Positions 23,971-35,581 of a stretch of 64,000 nucleotides of DNA are shown here, one piece after another. Numbering within the stretch: the first letter of the stretch is position 1; the number at the start of each line of letters is the position of its first letter. The stretch covers positions 22,958,835 through 23,022,834 of the forward strand of contig NC_092693.1 in the NCBI RefSeq assembly GCF_964275005.1, read 5' to 3'. The position numbers and the translations under genes were made by a program. Origin of the DNA: Diadema setosum (Eukaryota; Echinodermata; Echinoidea; Diadematoida; Diadematidae). The notes below the pieces were generated by a model. That model had not been told where the DNA came from. It made no database searches and saw nothing but the letters and a program-made list of their open reading frames with translations.

Positions 23971-24867
23971 CTACAGGCGCGGCGTGGACTCGTAAAAGAA
24001 CTTGGAGATCTTTACTTCCTCGACAACCCTCTCTCCACGGAAGGTTCCCATCTTCTCGGTGTGGACCTCCACCTTTACCAAGCGGTGCTCCTCACCACCA
24101 GGCACCTTCACTTCGATGTTGACGTTAAACCCAACCGTCTCGGTCTTCACCGTTGTCTGAACAGGTACCTCTTCTTTTTCGACGTCACTGTCTGACTCAC
24201 TCTCGCTACTAACGCTGCTACTGTCACTGAGGTTTTCGATTTGTTTTATCCGCTCAGCCTTCGCGGACGCAGTGCAGCTCTTCTCATGGATGGGGTTTGG
24301 TGCGGGCGTAGGTGTTGTGGCCAGACCGATCTTCTCTGAGGGCTTAGGGGCCGGTTCCTTTAGTGGGGTGGGCTCTGTGCTGACGAGGCTTGGCAGTTGC
24401 ATCTGGGGGGGCGGGGTAGTCTCCTTCCTTTCCTTCCTCTCCGTTGGCTTGTAGGTAGGTGCACTGTCCCTCCTTGGTTCTCTCTCCTCCTTGCGAGGTC
24501 TCTTATGACTGGATTCCTTGTCCTTACTTTCTCTATCCCTCTTCCTTTCCTTCTTGTCCTTTTCCCTCCTGACAAAGTCATCGGTGGCCGCCTCGAATGT
24601 TAAATATTTATACTCATTACCTGCCCGTGCATGGTTGCGCCGATAGTGACGGGCAATCTCGGCACGTCCCTCATTTTCGTAGATACAATAGTCGCACTTG
24701 AGGGTAAGTGGGTATTCATGCTTCTCGTGCATGTGGGCCTGCATTGCTGCCTTATTAGTCATTTCCCTTCTGCAGATTTTGCAAGAAGGCATGGCGTCAG
24801 TTCTGCGTTTGAGAAAAGTAAGAAAAGGAAAAATGCATCGATAACAATGTGACAATAAATGCATCAT
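23971..24867 (-). CDS. Accessory two-zinc-finger protein of the LTR element (left copy)
   Basis: 298 codons in the env position, between integrase and the 3' LTR. The likely start is Met26 (24792), just after a splice-acceptor-like CGCAG. Two C2H2-type fingers follow: C29-C32-H45-H50 and C58-C61-H74-H79. Then come a strongly basic, charged stretch (about 95-135), a proline-rich stretch (about 150-195), a serine/aspartate-rich acidic block (SDSSSVSSESESDSD) and a C-terminal part rich in alternating hydrophobic residues. No signal peptide or membrane segment, so it is not an envelope. A nucleic-acid-binding or transcription-modulating role is only inferred. I recognise no family. The frame is the same length and sequence in the right copy. 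Confidence 0.75.
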   Translation of the reverse strand: MMHLLSHCYRCIFPFLTFLKRRTDAMPSCKICRREMTNKAAMQAHMHEKHEYPLTLKCDYCIYENEGRAEIARHYRRNHARAGNEYKYLTFEAATDDFVRREKDKKERKRDRESKDKESSHKRPRKEEREPRRDSAPTYKPTERKERKETTPPPQMQLPSLVSTEPTPLKEPAPKPSEKIGLATTPTPAPNPIHEKSCTASAKAERIKQIENLSDSSSVSSESESDSDVEKEEVPVQTTVKTETVGFNVNIEVKVPGGEEHRLVKVEVHTEKMGTFRGERVVEEVKISKFFYESTPRL

Positions 24868-24914
24868 CGCCAGAGTAGTCTTCTTTGCCTCGCCTATGTT
24901 AAATGGATTCCAGC

Positions 24915-26441
24915 TTACAGATCAGTATACCTCCTAGGCCTAACTCTGTTTCTGGATGGGTTTCGCCTCACTGTTTGTTCCTTTACCCAGTTTTGCAGTG
25001 GGGGGCCATGGTACCTCTTTAGTCTATCTACATGCACTACTTTAGGCTTCCCTCTCGCACTTTGTTGAATGCGATAGATTACATCTGACATTTTAGTGAG
25101 AATGAGATAAGGTCCAGTCCATTTGCTCATAAGTTTTGGGCTCAATCCTCTCTTTCTTTGAACTCCACTCAACCACACCCACTCTCCTTCACTGTAACTA
25201 TTCAGCACTGTGTTCCTGTCATAATTATGTGATTGACGTCTGTCAGCTAACTTCAGTTTCTCCCTTGCTTTTTCATGTGCATCATGTAGCCTGGTTCTTA
25301 GTTGATGTGCGTAATCTTCATCATCTCCCTCTTGATCAGGTTGATGGACAGTTACATCTACCGGCAGAGCAATTTCACGGCCGAGCATCATCATGGAGGG
25401 TGATTCATTGGTGGACTCTTGCACAGCAGACCGGTAGGCCATCATCGCATACGGGATTCTCTCATCCCAGTCCTGCTGATTGCGCTCGGGGTCTAACATC
25501 GATGCCAGCATGGAAATTAAGGTACGGTTGAACCTCTCCACTAAACCATCTCCCCTTGGGTGGAAAGGGCAGGTTCTCGTCTTCTTAATGCCCAACAAGT
25601 TGCACACCTCCATCATCAGATTAGACTCGAAATTTCTCCCTTGATCGCTGTGAAGCTCCTTGGGTACTCCATACCTGCAAATAAACTCTTCAACCAACAC
25701 TCGTGCAATGGTATCAGCTTCTTGATTGGGGAGGGGGTATGCTTCCATCCATTTGGTAAAATAGTCACCGACCACGAGAATGTACCTGTTTCCACGATCA
25801 CTGACTGGAAGTGGTCCCAAAATATCAGCTGCAACTCTTTCAATGGGGGCTCCTACTCTGTATTGCTGAAGGGGGGCTCTTGGTTTCCTGGGGGGATTTT
25901 TCACTCTCGCACACACTGAACACTGACGCACCCATGATCTGACATCTGCCGCTAGGCCGACCCAGTAGTAACGGTATTGCACCTTGTGAAGGAGCTTGTT
26001 TACCCCAAGATGACTACCAGTTTTGGAGTTGTGAAGCTCACTCAGTATCGTCGGTCTTAATGTTCGAGGGAGGACGGTTTTCCAGTTTACTGTCTTGCCA
26101 TCATCTGATTCCCATCTCTTCACGAGAATTCCGTCTTTGACTTCTAATAGGTCCCAGTTAACCCAATATGTTTTCACAGCTGCCGACAAACGTGACACAT
26201 CCTTCCATTTTGGTTTTGTGTTTGATTCTTCCTTCCACCTTTGAATATGCTTAATGTCAACATCTGCCATTTGTGCCTTCCTGATGACATCACTGGTAAG
26301 ATTAGGTTCTAATGTCACAGCTTGTAGCTTGCATCCTATCTCTTCTACATCCTTATCAAAATTACTTTGAGAGTCTTGAAGTCCATCTCCATCAGCCATC
26401 CTAAAATGAAATATAATACAAAATACACTTGTTAAATCCAC
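24915..26441 (-). CDS. Integrase of the LTR element (left copy)
   Basis: 508 codons. An N-terminal H2C2 zinc-binding module (HNSKTGSHLG through CSVCARVK) precedes the catalytic core: D in VAADILGPL, D in ELHSDQGRNFES, E in DGLVERFNRTL. A GPY/F-type module (KWTGPYLILT) lies near the C terminus, as in many Ty3/Gypsy integrases. It inserts the cDNA into host DNA. The N-terminal part before the zinc module is acidic and of unclear function. Looks whole in both copies. Confidence 0.9.
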   Translation of the reverse strand: MDLTSVFCIIFHFRMADGDGLQDSQSNFDKDVEEIGCKLQAVTLEPNLTSDVIRKAQMADVDIKHIQRWKEESNTKPKWKDVSRLSAAVKTYWVNWDLLEVKDGILVKRWESDDGKTVNWKTVLPRTLRPTILSELHNSKTGSHLGVNKLLHKVQYRYYWVGLAADVRSWVRQCSVCARVKNPPRKPRAPLQQYRVGAPIERVAADILGPLPVSDRGNRYILVVGDYFTKWMEAYPLPNQEADTIARVLVEEFICRYGVPKELHSDQGRNFESNLMMEVCNLLGIKKTRTCPFHPRGDGLVERFNRTLISMLASMLDPERNQQDWDERIPYAMMAYRSAVQESTNESPSMMMLGREIALPVDVTVHQPDQEGDDEDYAHQLRTRLHDAHEKAREKLKLADRRQSHNYDRNTVLNSYSEGEWVWLSGVQRKRGLSPKLMSKWTGPYLILTKMSDVIYRIQQSARGKPKVVHVDRLKRYHGPPLQNWVKEQTVRRNPSRNRVRPRRYTDL

Positions 26442-26454
26442 TAGTCACAAATTC

Positions 26455-28524
26455 CTACTGCTTATCACTACAGATATCCTGCATCTGCCCACACTGTGGA
26501 CATGGTCGCCGTGACAACCCATCTGCATTGTTGTGGAGACGACCTGGTCGATGATGAAGGGTGAGTTTGTACTGACTGATTATTTCTAACCATCTTGCCA
26601 GTTGTCCTTCTGGGCTCTTGAAATTCATGAGCCATCTTAAAGCTCCATGATCTGTTCTGACCATCACATCTTGCCCATACAGGTAATGTCTGAAATGCTT
26701 GAGGGAGTCTACTACTGCCAACAGTTCTCGCCTGGTTACGCAGTAATTCTGCTCTGCTCGGCTCAGCGTTCTACTTGCGTATGCAATCACTGGCTCTCTT
26801 CCATCTCTCTCCTGTGACAAAACAGCTCCAATTGCAAACTTGCTTGCATCTGTGTCGAGGAGGAACTTGTCTCCGAGTCTTGGATATGCTAGAATTGGTG
26901 CTGTGGTGAGACGCTCTTTCAAAGTTGCAAATGCTTCCTCACATGCATCTGTCCAAATGAAAGGCTGGTTCTTCTGAGTCAGAGCAGTCAGTGGTTTTGC
27001 AACATCAGCAAACTTCTTCACAAATCTTCGGTAATAGGAAGCTAGTCCTAAGAAACTTCTGACTTCTGTGGCGTTGGTTGGGGTGGGCCATGAAATGACA
27101 GCTTCTATCTTGGCTGGGTCTGTGCTAACCCCCTTCTCAGACACAACATGTCCAAGATATAGCACTTCCGTCTGAAATAGTCGACACTTGCGTGGCTTGA
27201 GCTTGAGTTTAGCGCTGTGTAGCCTGTCAAAAACAAGCTCGAGTCTTGTCATCACTTCAGTAACCGTTGATCCAAAAACAATGACATCGTCAAGGTAGAT
27301 GAGCAGTATCTTTCCATGCAATCCAACGAAGACTGTTTCCATCAGCCTCTCAAAAGTGGAAGGGGCATTACACAGCCCGAAAGGCATGACCTCAAATTGG
27401 TAAAGTCCTCCCGGTACCACAAAGGCCGACTTCAATTTTGCTTCATCGTCAAGTGGGACTTGCCAGTATCCGGCAGCTAGGTCTAGTGTGCAGAAATACT
27501 TTGCACCTGAGAGGCAATCAATCGTTTCATCAATCCGTGGTAATGGGTACGAGTCTTTCACTGTGTTCTGATTAAGCATCCTATAATCAACACAAAATCG
27601 CTTCGAACCATCCTTCTTATCGACTAACACGATAGGTGACGACCAGGGGCTGGTAGATGGAGTAATGATTCCGCGTTGGAGCATGTCATTCACTTGTTTT
27701 TCTATTTCTTCTCGTTGACCCATGGGTGGTCTTCTTGGCCTCTGCCTTATAGGTGCTTGGCAGGTGGTATGTATGCTATGCTTTATCTTCTCAGTTCGTC
27801 CAATGTCATCATCATCTTTTGAGAACACATCACTGTACTGGCATAGAAGTGCTTCTATTTCATCATGATACTTGCAACTGACGTTTGCCTTGGCATCCAT
27901 CCCTAGCTGGCTCAAATGTTTTGGTACCAATGGGGCTTCATTCTCCACGGTGTTCACTTTCATCATCTCTCCATCCTCAGTGAAGCATGTGATGACTTCT
28001 CCATTCATCTTCATTGTCATTTTGTCACAGTTGATAGAGGCATTATTCTGATGCAGAAAATCCATGCCCAAGATGGCATCTTGCTCTATGTCTGCTACTA
28101 CCACTTCACATTTGTACATCGTAGTACCTATCACTAGATTCAGTTCAGCTTCTCCATAGACTCTAATGGGAATTCCATTTGCCTGCCGCAACATTAACAC
28201 TGAAGGAGTCAAATTTCCAACATCAAATTCCTTAAGTTTACGAAAAGTCAACTCTGAAACAATTGTAATTGTAGCTCCTGTATCTACAAGAAAATTGATC
28301 CTCTGATTTCCACAATTTGCTGTTATGTACATTCCATTCGTGATTTCTCTCACTGTACAAATGATGGTCTGATTTCCCTGTGACTCATTACTTAGACGTG
28401 TGGGCCTGGCTTGTAAGCTGGCTTCCCCGTGACCCAGCGAGAAGACCTGCTGTCGTTTCCCTGCCTGCATTCTTTGAGAGGACATCTGCTTGCATAATGA
28501 CCCTTTTGCTGACAATTGTAACAA
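26455..28524 (-). CDS. Protease - reverse transcriptase - RNase H of the LTR element (left copy)
   Basis: 689 codons. An aspartic protease (FLVDTGATITIVSE) is followed by RT (VDYRMLNQNT, LDLAAGYWQVPL, PFGLCNAPSTFERLME, catalytic YLDDVIVFG), and RNase H (LDTDASKFAIGAVLSQ, RRELLAVVDSLKHFRHYLYG, VRTDHGALRWL). Overlaps the end of gag in another frame, as expected for families that express pol through ribosomal frameshifting. RT motif style is Ty3/Gypsy; I do not assign a clade. Looks whole. Confidence 0.95.
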   Translation of the reverse strand: MLQLSAKGSLCKQMSSQRMQAGKRQQVFSLGHGEASLQARPTRLSNESQGNQTIICTVREITNGMYITANCGNQRINFLVDTGATITIVSELTFRKLKEFDVGNLTPSVLMLRQANGIPIRVYGEAELNLVIGTTMYKCEVVVADIEQDAILGMDFLHQNNASINCDKMTMKMNGEVITCFTEDGEMMKVNTVENEAPLVPKHLSQLGMDAKANVSCKYHDEIEALLCQYSDVFSKDDDDIGRTEKIKHSIHTTCQAPIRQRPRRPPMGQREEIEKQVNDMLQRGIITPSTSPWSSPIVLVDKKDGSKRFCVDYRMLNQNTVKDSYPLPRIDETIDCLSGAKYFCTLDLAAGYWQVPLDDEAKLKSAFVVPGGLYQFEVMPFGLCNAPSTFERLMETVFVGLHGKILLIYLDDVIVFGSTVTEVMTRLELVFDRLHSAKLKLKPRKCRLFQTEVLYLGHVVSEKGVSTDPAKIEAVISWPTPTNATEVRSFLGLASYYRRFVKKFADVAKPLTALTQKNQPFIWTDACEEAFATLKERLTTAPILAYPRLGDKFLLDTDASKFAIGAVLSQERDGREPVIAYASRTLSRAEQNYCVTRRELLAVVDSLKHFRHYLYGQDVMVRTDHGALRWLMNFKSPEGQLARWLEIISQYKLTLHHRPGRLHNNADGLSRRPCPQCGQMQDICSDKQ

Positions 28525-29471
28525 GTAATGTTCGTCATGTCAGGTGAAGATCCAGTTGCCAGTTTTTCAATCTTTGCAGCCAGTTGATTGAGACTAGACT
28601 TTAATTCTTCCATCTCTTTTCTGATTTTTCCATCAACAGGTTCAGCCTTGGTATCCGGTGACCTAGCATCAACAGCTCTGATGGGACGTGCTGGGCGGTG
28701 ACGATCACGTGCACGCTCTGACTTCATGAATGACTCCGTCGCCAACGCGGCTTGGATGGCGTCATCTAATGTGATGGGATGGGAGCGGAAAATACCAGCG
28801 CGAATTTCCGGTTCATTGATAGCCTCTGAAAAGTGAACCTTTGCCAGACGCTGTCGTGCTACAGTGTTCAACTCTGGGTACGCAAGGCTAGAAAGTTCAC
28901 GGATCGCTTGCCCGAGCTCCTGTAGACTTTCATCCTTGTTGCGCCTCCTCATCCTCAGTTCAAGAAGAAAGTTTTCTGCTTGGTCTCCATGTCCAAAGCG
29001 TTTTTCCAACTGGATCGCAAGCTGCTGGTATGATATGGGGGCATCACCGGGTAGGTTACACAGGACTTTGAGTGCCGGTCCCTGCAGTCTAGTTGCAAGA
29101 AACTGTCCAGCTTCCTCATCCGTCCAGCCATTCAGCCGTCTGCAGACATCAAAATGACACTTGTAGTCAGCCCAGGGGGTTTTTCCACCAAACTTGTCAG
29201 GCAAAATGTCCTTGCGAATCTGTGCACCAAGCAGTCGTCCATCTCCCTCGGTTACAGCTCGACTCGAGACGTAGTTAGGGTTCCCTCGAAAAGCAGCGGT
29301 GTCGTACTCGCGACGTTTGTCAGATGGGATTGCATCCCCATACTCTCTAACCCGAACCGCAACTTCTGGATCACTCTCATCCATAGCCCAACTTTTCTTT
29401 GATGGAGCACCTGGACTGTTAGTGCCTACTGAAAGTGTTTCAGCTGCTTTACTTTCACTTTCCAGATCCAT
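28392..29471 (-). CDS. Gag of the LTR element (left copy)
   Basis: 359 codons with a capsid-like helical region in the first two thirds and a CCHC zinc knuckle (CYNCQQKGHYASRC) near the C terminus, the usual nucleocapsid signature. An arginine/charged linker separates them. The leader between the 5' LTR and gag is about 460 bases. Looks whole; identical in the right copy. Confidence 0.9.
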   Translation of the reverse strand: MDLESESKAAETLSVGTNSPGAPSKKSWAMDESDPEVAVRVREYGDAIPSDKRREYDTAAFRGNPNYVSSRAVTEGDGRLLGAQIRKDILPDKFGGKTPWADYKCHFDVCRRLNGWTDEEAGQFLATRLQGPALKVLCNLPGDAPISYQQLAIQLEKRFGHGDQAENFLLELRMRRRNKDESLQELGQAIRELSSLAYPELNTVARQRLAKVHFSEAINEPEIRAGIFRSHPITLDDAIQAALATESFMKSERARDRHRPARPIRAVDARSPDTKAEPVDGKIRKEMEELKSSLNQLAAKIEKLATGSSPDMTNITCYNCQQKGHYASRCPLKECRQGNDSRSSRWVTGKPAYKPGPHV

Positions 29472-29902
29472 CTAAGTTTTGTCAAAAGAAGTGTTCTGAC
29501 TTTAACACCTCTATCTACAAAGACCTAACTACCTTTGCAATCTATTTACATTCTGAACCATTTAACTCGTAACTTTTTTTTTCTTCTTCTTCTTTTTGTG
29601 ATTCTACTGGAAGGGGTAAGCATGTCCCATTCTACAACTTGAAGGTACTTATTACTTCACACTTAAGATGTGCACTTGACACGTATCCTGCTCGTACATG
29701 AGTTGATATACAGTATGCAGTAATTACCTAACAATGAAATTCAGTTGACAGTTTATATTCTTCTTTACTTTTGTATACCATTACCAAGGCAGAGTGAACT
29801 AGCCTATGTTCTATGATACTCTCTTCCTGAGACATCCCATAGCAACAGTATCCTACCAATATACTATGAAAACACATCCTATGGCAGCATTACACGGCAG
29901 CT

Positions 29903-29920
29903 ATCCCACCGCTGCCACCA
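29903..29920 (-). promoter_or_regulatory. Primer-binding site for tRNA-Leu (left copy)
   Basis: The plus strand reads ATCCCACCGCTGCCACCA, which equals the 3' end of a metazoan tRNA-Leu (AAG/TAA type) with CCA added; the element's sense strand is therefore complementary over 18 bases. It lies 9 bases from the inner edge of the 5' LTR. Repeated at 40570-40587 in the right copy. Confidence 0.85.
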
Positions 29921-29929
29921 AGAAAAAGA

Positions 29930-32900
29930 TGTAACGCGAGACCCTCTCACTACTAGTACTAATAAACCTCTTGGTAACGCTGCCACCACTCGGTCAACCA
30001 TGGCCAGCTTTGTGCCCATACACAACAACCACAATTAGGTACAGCCAGCAATCCAGGCAACCAAGACTCCATACTTCACTAGTCTCACATTCTATCTCTG
30101 GTAGTCGTGAATCATATCTTTACCGAAGGGTCATTCGATGACAGGTAAGAAGTCCGCTGTTGACGAACTATATGCTGCCTTACTATTAATTATGCTACGA
30201 AAACAGAAAGAAAGAAGATATATCTAGAAATTGTATAACAAACTCCCATAGCCCGTATTTTCTAGGTCCAATAGCAATACTGTGATTACGAGCTAACTTG
30301 AGCTTGCCTGCTAATGTATGCGTATTGCGTGTCACATGCCACCTCACTAGCATTCACACCTGCAACGGCACTTGTCATCTCACATGTTAAAGTAAAGCCT
30401 GCTAGTGTGTGTGTATGCCTATCGTGTATCACATGCCACCTCACTTGCCATCACCACAGTGTAAGTATAGCCTGCTGTAGCATTCACACTTGCAATGTCA
30501 CTTGTCACATCACATGCACCCCACATTAGCCACTACACTCACCAACGCTACTGTTGCCACTACACATGCCATGACACTTGTCACTGTAAATAAGTCTCCT
30601 ACACTTACTTATTCCTCTGCCTGGGTAAGCTATGGTATGGTATACACTTCAACAAAGAAGAATCGAAGAAAGCTGTCAAATACATTTGAAAACCAGTTTA
30701 TTACATGACGGATTCATTCTATTCCGTTCCATTCACAGCAAAAGATACAGCTGTCACACTGGCTGTATTCATATTGTTCACATCTGATCTAGAACAACAC
30801 TTACTCAGATTCATAATTGAAATTATATTGCAGGCAGTTACACTTGTAACTTATAGGCAAATACACCTTCACTTGCAGTTTATACTAACGACCTTCAGAA
30901 TCTATTCTGAGCATGTCTGAGTCTCAGCAAGGATTACACATGTCGTGTATGTGCACACACTATTTATCATTCAAAACTGTGGGTCGTTACTAAAAAAAGG
31001 GGGGGGGGGCTTTAAAATCAATGCCTAGCATAACCGTCAAATAAACAATGGCCAACTGATTTACACAGTCAAGGTTTTATTAGAGTCACTGTAGATCTCT
31101 GCTCCACACAAGTTATCTCGCTTGTGGGTCTTATCTTTCCACTAACATTTCCTAGGATGAGATCTTGCGTTAAGGCTTCCCACCTTCGTTAACAATCTCC
31201 ATATCAGTATCACTCAGTCTGGTAATTGGCCATATTACCCTTGAATCTTTCTCTGGGATAAACCCACTATTCCACTCAATCCACCCTTCCAGGATTCCAC
31301 TAATGCCACCGGCCCTAGTACTTTGTTCACATGTCACTCACTCTGTCGGTGTACATGTTACTTGATACTACATACTAGTGCTTAACCAGCACTTGCTTTC
31401 AACGCTTGCATCTATCTGGTCTCAAGTTTAATATTCCATAAACTTCCAGAAAATAATGCAGCTAAAAGAAGTCACACCTAGAAAAGTTTCACTATTAGTA
31501 ACAAGTTTGTCGACATTACTTGTCACTCGTCCCTTGCTTTCTGTGATCTACCAACCTTTCACACCTGACTATGAAATCTCTCCTATTAAATCAATGTATA
31601 ACTGTAGTTATATTCAGTGACATCACAACAACAACACTTGTCGTAACAAGTGTCAATAACAATTACACTTGCCGCAGTGTCAAGTATCAACAAGACAGAG
31701 CCTCAGTCACAAGGGGGGGGGGGGGGGATGTTCCTTGGGGCTGTATACTTCCGATGAAGTGACACATGTAACTTTCTTTACTCAAGATTGTTACTATTGC
31801 TACTGTCAGTATCGGCATTTTCCTTGTTCAGGAATTAAGTCAGATGACGTTCACTTTCCCTGTTCGGGATTGCTATTGCAGGGGTACCCATTTCATCTGA
31901 TCAAATGCAACTGCACTTCGACCTTCATCTCAGTGGTTACCTGAACGTTCCCTGTTCGGGATTGTTCGCTTCAGTCCCGTTGTGAGGGGGGGGGGGGGGG
32001 GGGAATAACCTGGCTACTGTCAAATGACATCAGTAAACTTCACTGCTGTGAGAAACCACTATGCTTACATGTATATGCTTATAAGGGCATTTATAGTGAC
32101 ACATCGATAATGGGAACTCGATAATAAATGCCAATTTAATGGGTAATGGGACATGCTTATACCAGTAAAATCTTTATCCACAATCCAAAACTTATCTCGT
32201 CAATTTCAGCAACATCTGGCAACTTTCACTAACAAGTGCAACACTTGCAAAGGTTCTTAATATCCATGGTGTTCCTGGTCAGTAACATTTGCCATAGTGA
32301 CAACTGTTGTAATTTGTTTAAGTGTTCCTAATCCTTTCAATTGTTCTTAGTCCGTTTTAACTTTTATCATCCGTTAAGGAGTGGTAAATACTTAAGCCAG
32401 GGTCCCAGACCCTGTTCTCCTTCCCTATCACCATTGTACTCTTACCTATCATTGCAAATGTTAATGAGACAAATGAAAGAATAAATGCATTCATAAATCG
32501 ACATGTCCTAGACTCTTTGAGTGTCTTATTATCTACTTGTCATATAGAGAGAACTGGTGGAGGCTAGACTGTAAAACCTTGGGTGACAGATGACTATCAG
32601 TCAGCTTGCCATCCTCGACCTGACCCTAGTCAAATTGGTAGTGACAATATTTTGTAGTTGTCACTGTAAGTGTTCATCACTTGGCCAAAATTGTATTACT
32701 TGTACTCGTTTCACCTCGTCCAGTAATCTCTTTACAATGACTGCATGTAAAAATGTGTCTTTGTTGGACAATAGCAGACACATACATTGTACACTTGTAT
32801 ATGAACTAGCACTTGTTCTAACTAAGAAGTTATATCAAATAAAATTATTATATTTCACTTTGTTTGAAATCGAATTTGGCAATCATATAAAACAGAATGA

Positions 32901-34152
32901 GGTAGTCTATATTCCTAGTTTCAGAGGTAAATTTAGAATTCGATACCAAAAAAAAGGAAGAATGATCTCAAAAATTTGGTTGTGAAGAAAACTAAATATC
33001 CTAACTTCTTCTCTAAAATACTTCCTATAAACTTACTTGAAGAGTGTCAACACTGGAAACAACTGGAGCAAGAAGCTTGAAAAGGACTGGAACGAGAAGC
33101 TTGGGAAGGGCGGGGACAAGAAGCTTGGAAAGATGTTAAGAGCTAGGTGTGGCGGAGGAAAGTTTCTTGCAAGGAGAGTGATGCAAAAAGTTCTTTAGCA
33201 TCACCTGTCTACCCTTTTATACGAAACCTCAGGATCCACTGTCACCAAAATCTAATTTGCATAATCAGTGCCAATTGGTTGAAAGTAATACCTCAGACAA
33301 CCTAGTAATGCTGATTGGTTAATTCATTTCCAATACATTTATACATGTCCTTATTATCAAAGTTCATTGACTCTACAAGCAGTTCTCTTCTGTGTACGAC
33401 TCTACAGACAGTTTTCTTCTGTGTCTAACATACCCACAAGACTCATTTGACATCAGAAATGCCACTTACTCTCCTAATTTTAAGCCATAAAACTTGCATT
33501 GATAAAAACTAGAACATCATACCCAGATGAATATGATACCTTTTGCTACATTTATCACCATTTTCCTTCCTAAATATTTCACAATATTCCATAATGTATT
33601 GGGCTTAACCCACTACTTTCACTGCTACTGGTACCTCAGTTCGTATTTGCCGGTCAAAACAATGTGGACACACCCACTACTATAGTATGCAAATGAGTGT
33701 CTCAGTGAGTGACTTTCCATTCATAATTCCAATCACTACTGCGTGTTACTGCGTAAGAGATGTCTTACGCCGGAAAAGCTTCCGTATGCAAATAAAAAGA
33801 ATGGGCGGGGCTTGACTGGGAATCACGCACACACAATAAACCAATGCGCGTACTCGACTTGTCCGCGGGGACAAAACGGAAATCAAGTCGTAAACAACTT
33901 CATTGTATCCATTCATAACGGTGTCGGAGGTCAATAACTGTCACAAGAACTACAGAGGGCGCTATGCCTAAATACCACAGCTTCTTAGAATTCATTGCCC
34001 TAACGCCAGTAGCCATACACAGAACTTAAATCTTCTTTATGAATAGACTGTCTCCTCGTGAATTACATATATGAGTCTTTCTGTACTGTGCTTCTTAAAG
34101 GGAAATATATATTTTCAATTTTTTTTTTTTCGGGGGGGGGGTATATGTCACA
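29930..34152 (-). repeat. LTR 2 (shared middle LTR)
   Basis: 4223 bp. Serves as 5' LTR of the left copy and 3' LTR of the right copy. At the substitution sites that set LTR 1 apart it agrees with LTR 3. Minus-strand TATA box at 33213-33221. Confidence 0.93.
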
Positions 34153-34637
34153 CTACCCCCTTCTCACTAATGGCTGTCCCAGCCATTGACATGTTCATGT
34201 CTTTTGCTTAACAAAACTAGTGTGAAGTAGCAAAATAATTATACACAGGACACATTCCTTCTTTGCCTCCAAACATCATCAGAAAGCATTAAAAATTAAT
34301 TGGTTACACTGTATCAGATTATGATGTCCTTTTCATCTTCACTTGCATCTTCACTTGCCTCTGACACTTTATGTGCCACTTGCTCAAATTTCACCTTTCT
34401 TAAACAACAGCTGCCTCTTGAACAATATTCTTCACAAAGCTTCAAATGTAAAACTTTCAACTGCAATCATTAACTGCAAAAGCAGGTACAAATCTTATAA
34501 CAACTTTCAACAACAATTTCCTCTTCCTCTTTTCAAATACATGTAACAAATTTCACTTGCAACAATCAATTGCACAAACACTTGTGAATCACTTATAAAT
34601 GTAACAATGAACTGATGATTTCTTCTGGTCTCAACCT

Positions 34638-35534
34638 CTACAGGCGCGGCGTGGACTCGTAAAAGAACTTGGAGATCTTTACTTCCTCGACAACCCTCTC
34701 TCCACGGAAGGTTCCCATCTTCTCGGTGTGGACCTCCACCTTTACCAAGCGGTGCTCCTCACCACCAGGCACCTTCACTTCGATGTTGACGTTAAACCCA
34801 ACCGTCTCGGTCTTCACCGTTGTCTGAACAGGTACCTCTTCTTTTTCGACGTCACTGTCTGACTCACTCTCGCTACTAACGCTGCTACTGTCACTGAGGT
34901 TTTCGATTTGTTTTATCCGCTCAGCCTTCGCGGACGCAGTGCAGCTCTTCTCATGGATGGGGTTTGGTGCGGGCGTAGGTGTTGTGGCCAGACCGATCTT
35001 CTCTGAGGGCTTAGGGGCCGGTTCCTTTAGTGGGGTGGGCTCTGTGCTGACGAGGCTTGGCAGTTGCATCTGGGGGGGCGGGGTAGTCTCCTTCCTTTCC
35101 TTCCTCTCCGTTGGCTTGTAGGTAGGTGCACTGTCCCTCCTTGGTTCTCTCTCCTCCTTGCGAGGTCTCTTATGACTGGATTCCTTGTCCTTACTTTCTC
35201 TATCCCTCTTCCTTTCCTTCTTGTCCTTTTCCCTCCTGACAAAGTCATCGGTGGCCGCCTCGAATGTTAAATATTTATACTCATTACCTGCCCGTGCATG
35301 GTTGCGCCGATAGTGACGGGCAATCTCGGCACGTCCCTCATTTTCGTAGATACAATAGTCGCACTTGAGGGTAAGTGGGTATTCATGCTTCTCGTGCATG
35401 TGGGCCTGCATTGCTGCCTTATTAGTCATTTCCCTTCTGCAGATTTTGCAAGAAGGCATGGCGTCAGTTCTGCGTTTGAGAAAAGTAAGAAAAGGAAAAA
35501 TGCATCGATAACAATGTGACAATAAATGCATCAT
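34638..35534 (-). CDS. Accessory two-zinc-finger protein of the LTR element (right copy)
   Basis: The same 298-codon frame as at 23971-24867, with identical predicted protein: two C2H2-type fingers, a basic linker, proline-rich and acidic serine-rich parts. Its conservation in both copies says little about selection because the copies are so young. Within each copy it is the last frame before the 3' LTR. Confidence 0.75.
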   Translation of the reverse strand: MMHLLSHCYRCIFPFLTFLKRRTDAMPSCKICRREMTNKAAMQAHMHEKHEYPLTLKCDYCIYENEGRAEIARHYRRNHARAGNEYKYLTFEAATDDFVRREKDKKERKRDRESKDKESSHKRPRKEEREPRRDSAPTYKPTERKERKETTPPPQMQLPSLVSTEPTPLKEPAPKPSEKIGLATTPTPAPNPIHEKSCTASAKAERIKQIENLSDSSSVSSESESDSDVEKEEVPVQTTVKTETVGFNVNIEVKVPGGEEHRLVKVEVHTEKMGTFRGERVVEEVKISKFFYESTPRL

Positions 35535-35581
35535 CGCCAGAGTAGTCTTCTTTGCCTCGCCTATGTTAAATGGATTCCAGC

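Noticed and set aside
24915-24960. Envelope gene in the LTR element
   Set aside because: The only frame after integrase lacks a signal peptide, membrane segment or fusion-protein features; it encodes zinc fingers instead.
25136-25531. 131-codon plus-strand frame opposite integrase, repeated at 35803
   Set aside because: Antisense shadow of the integrase frame.
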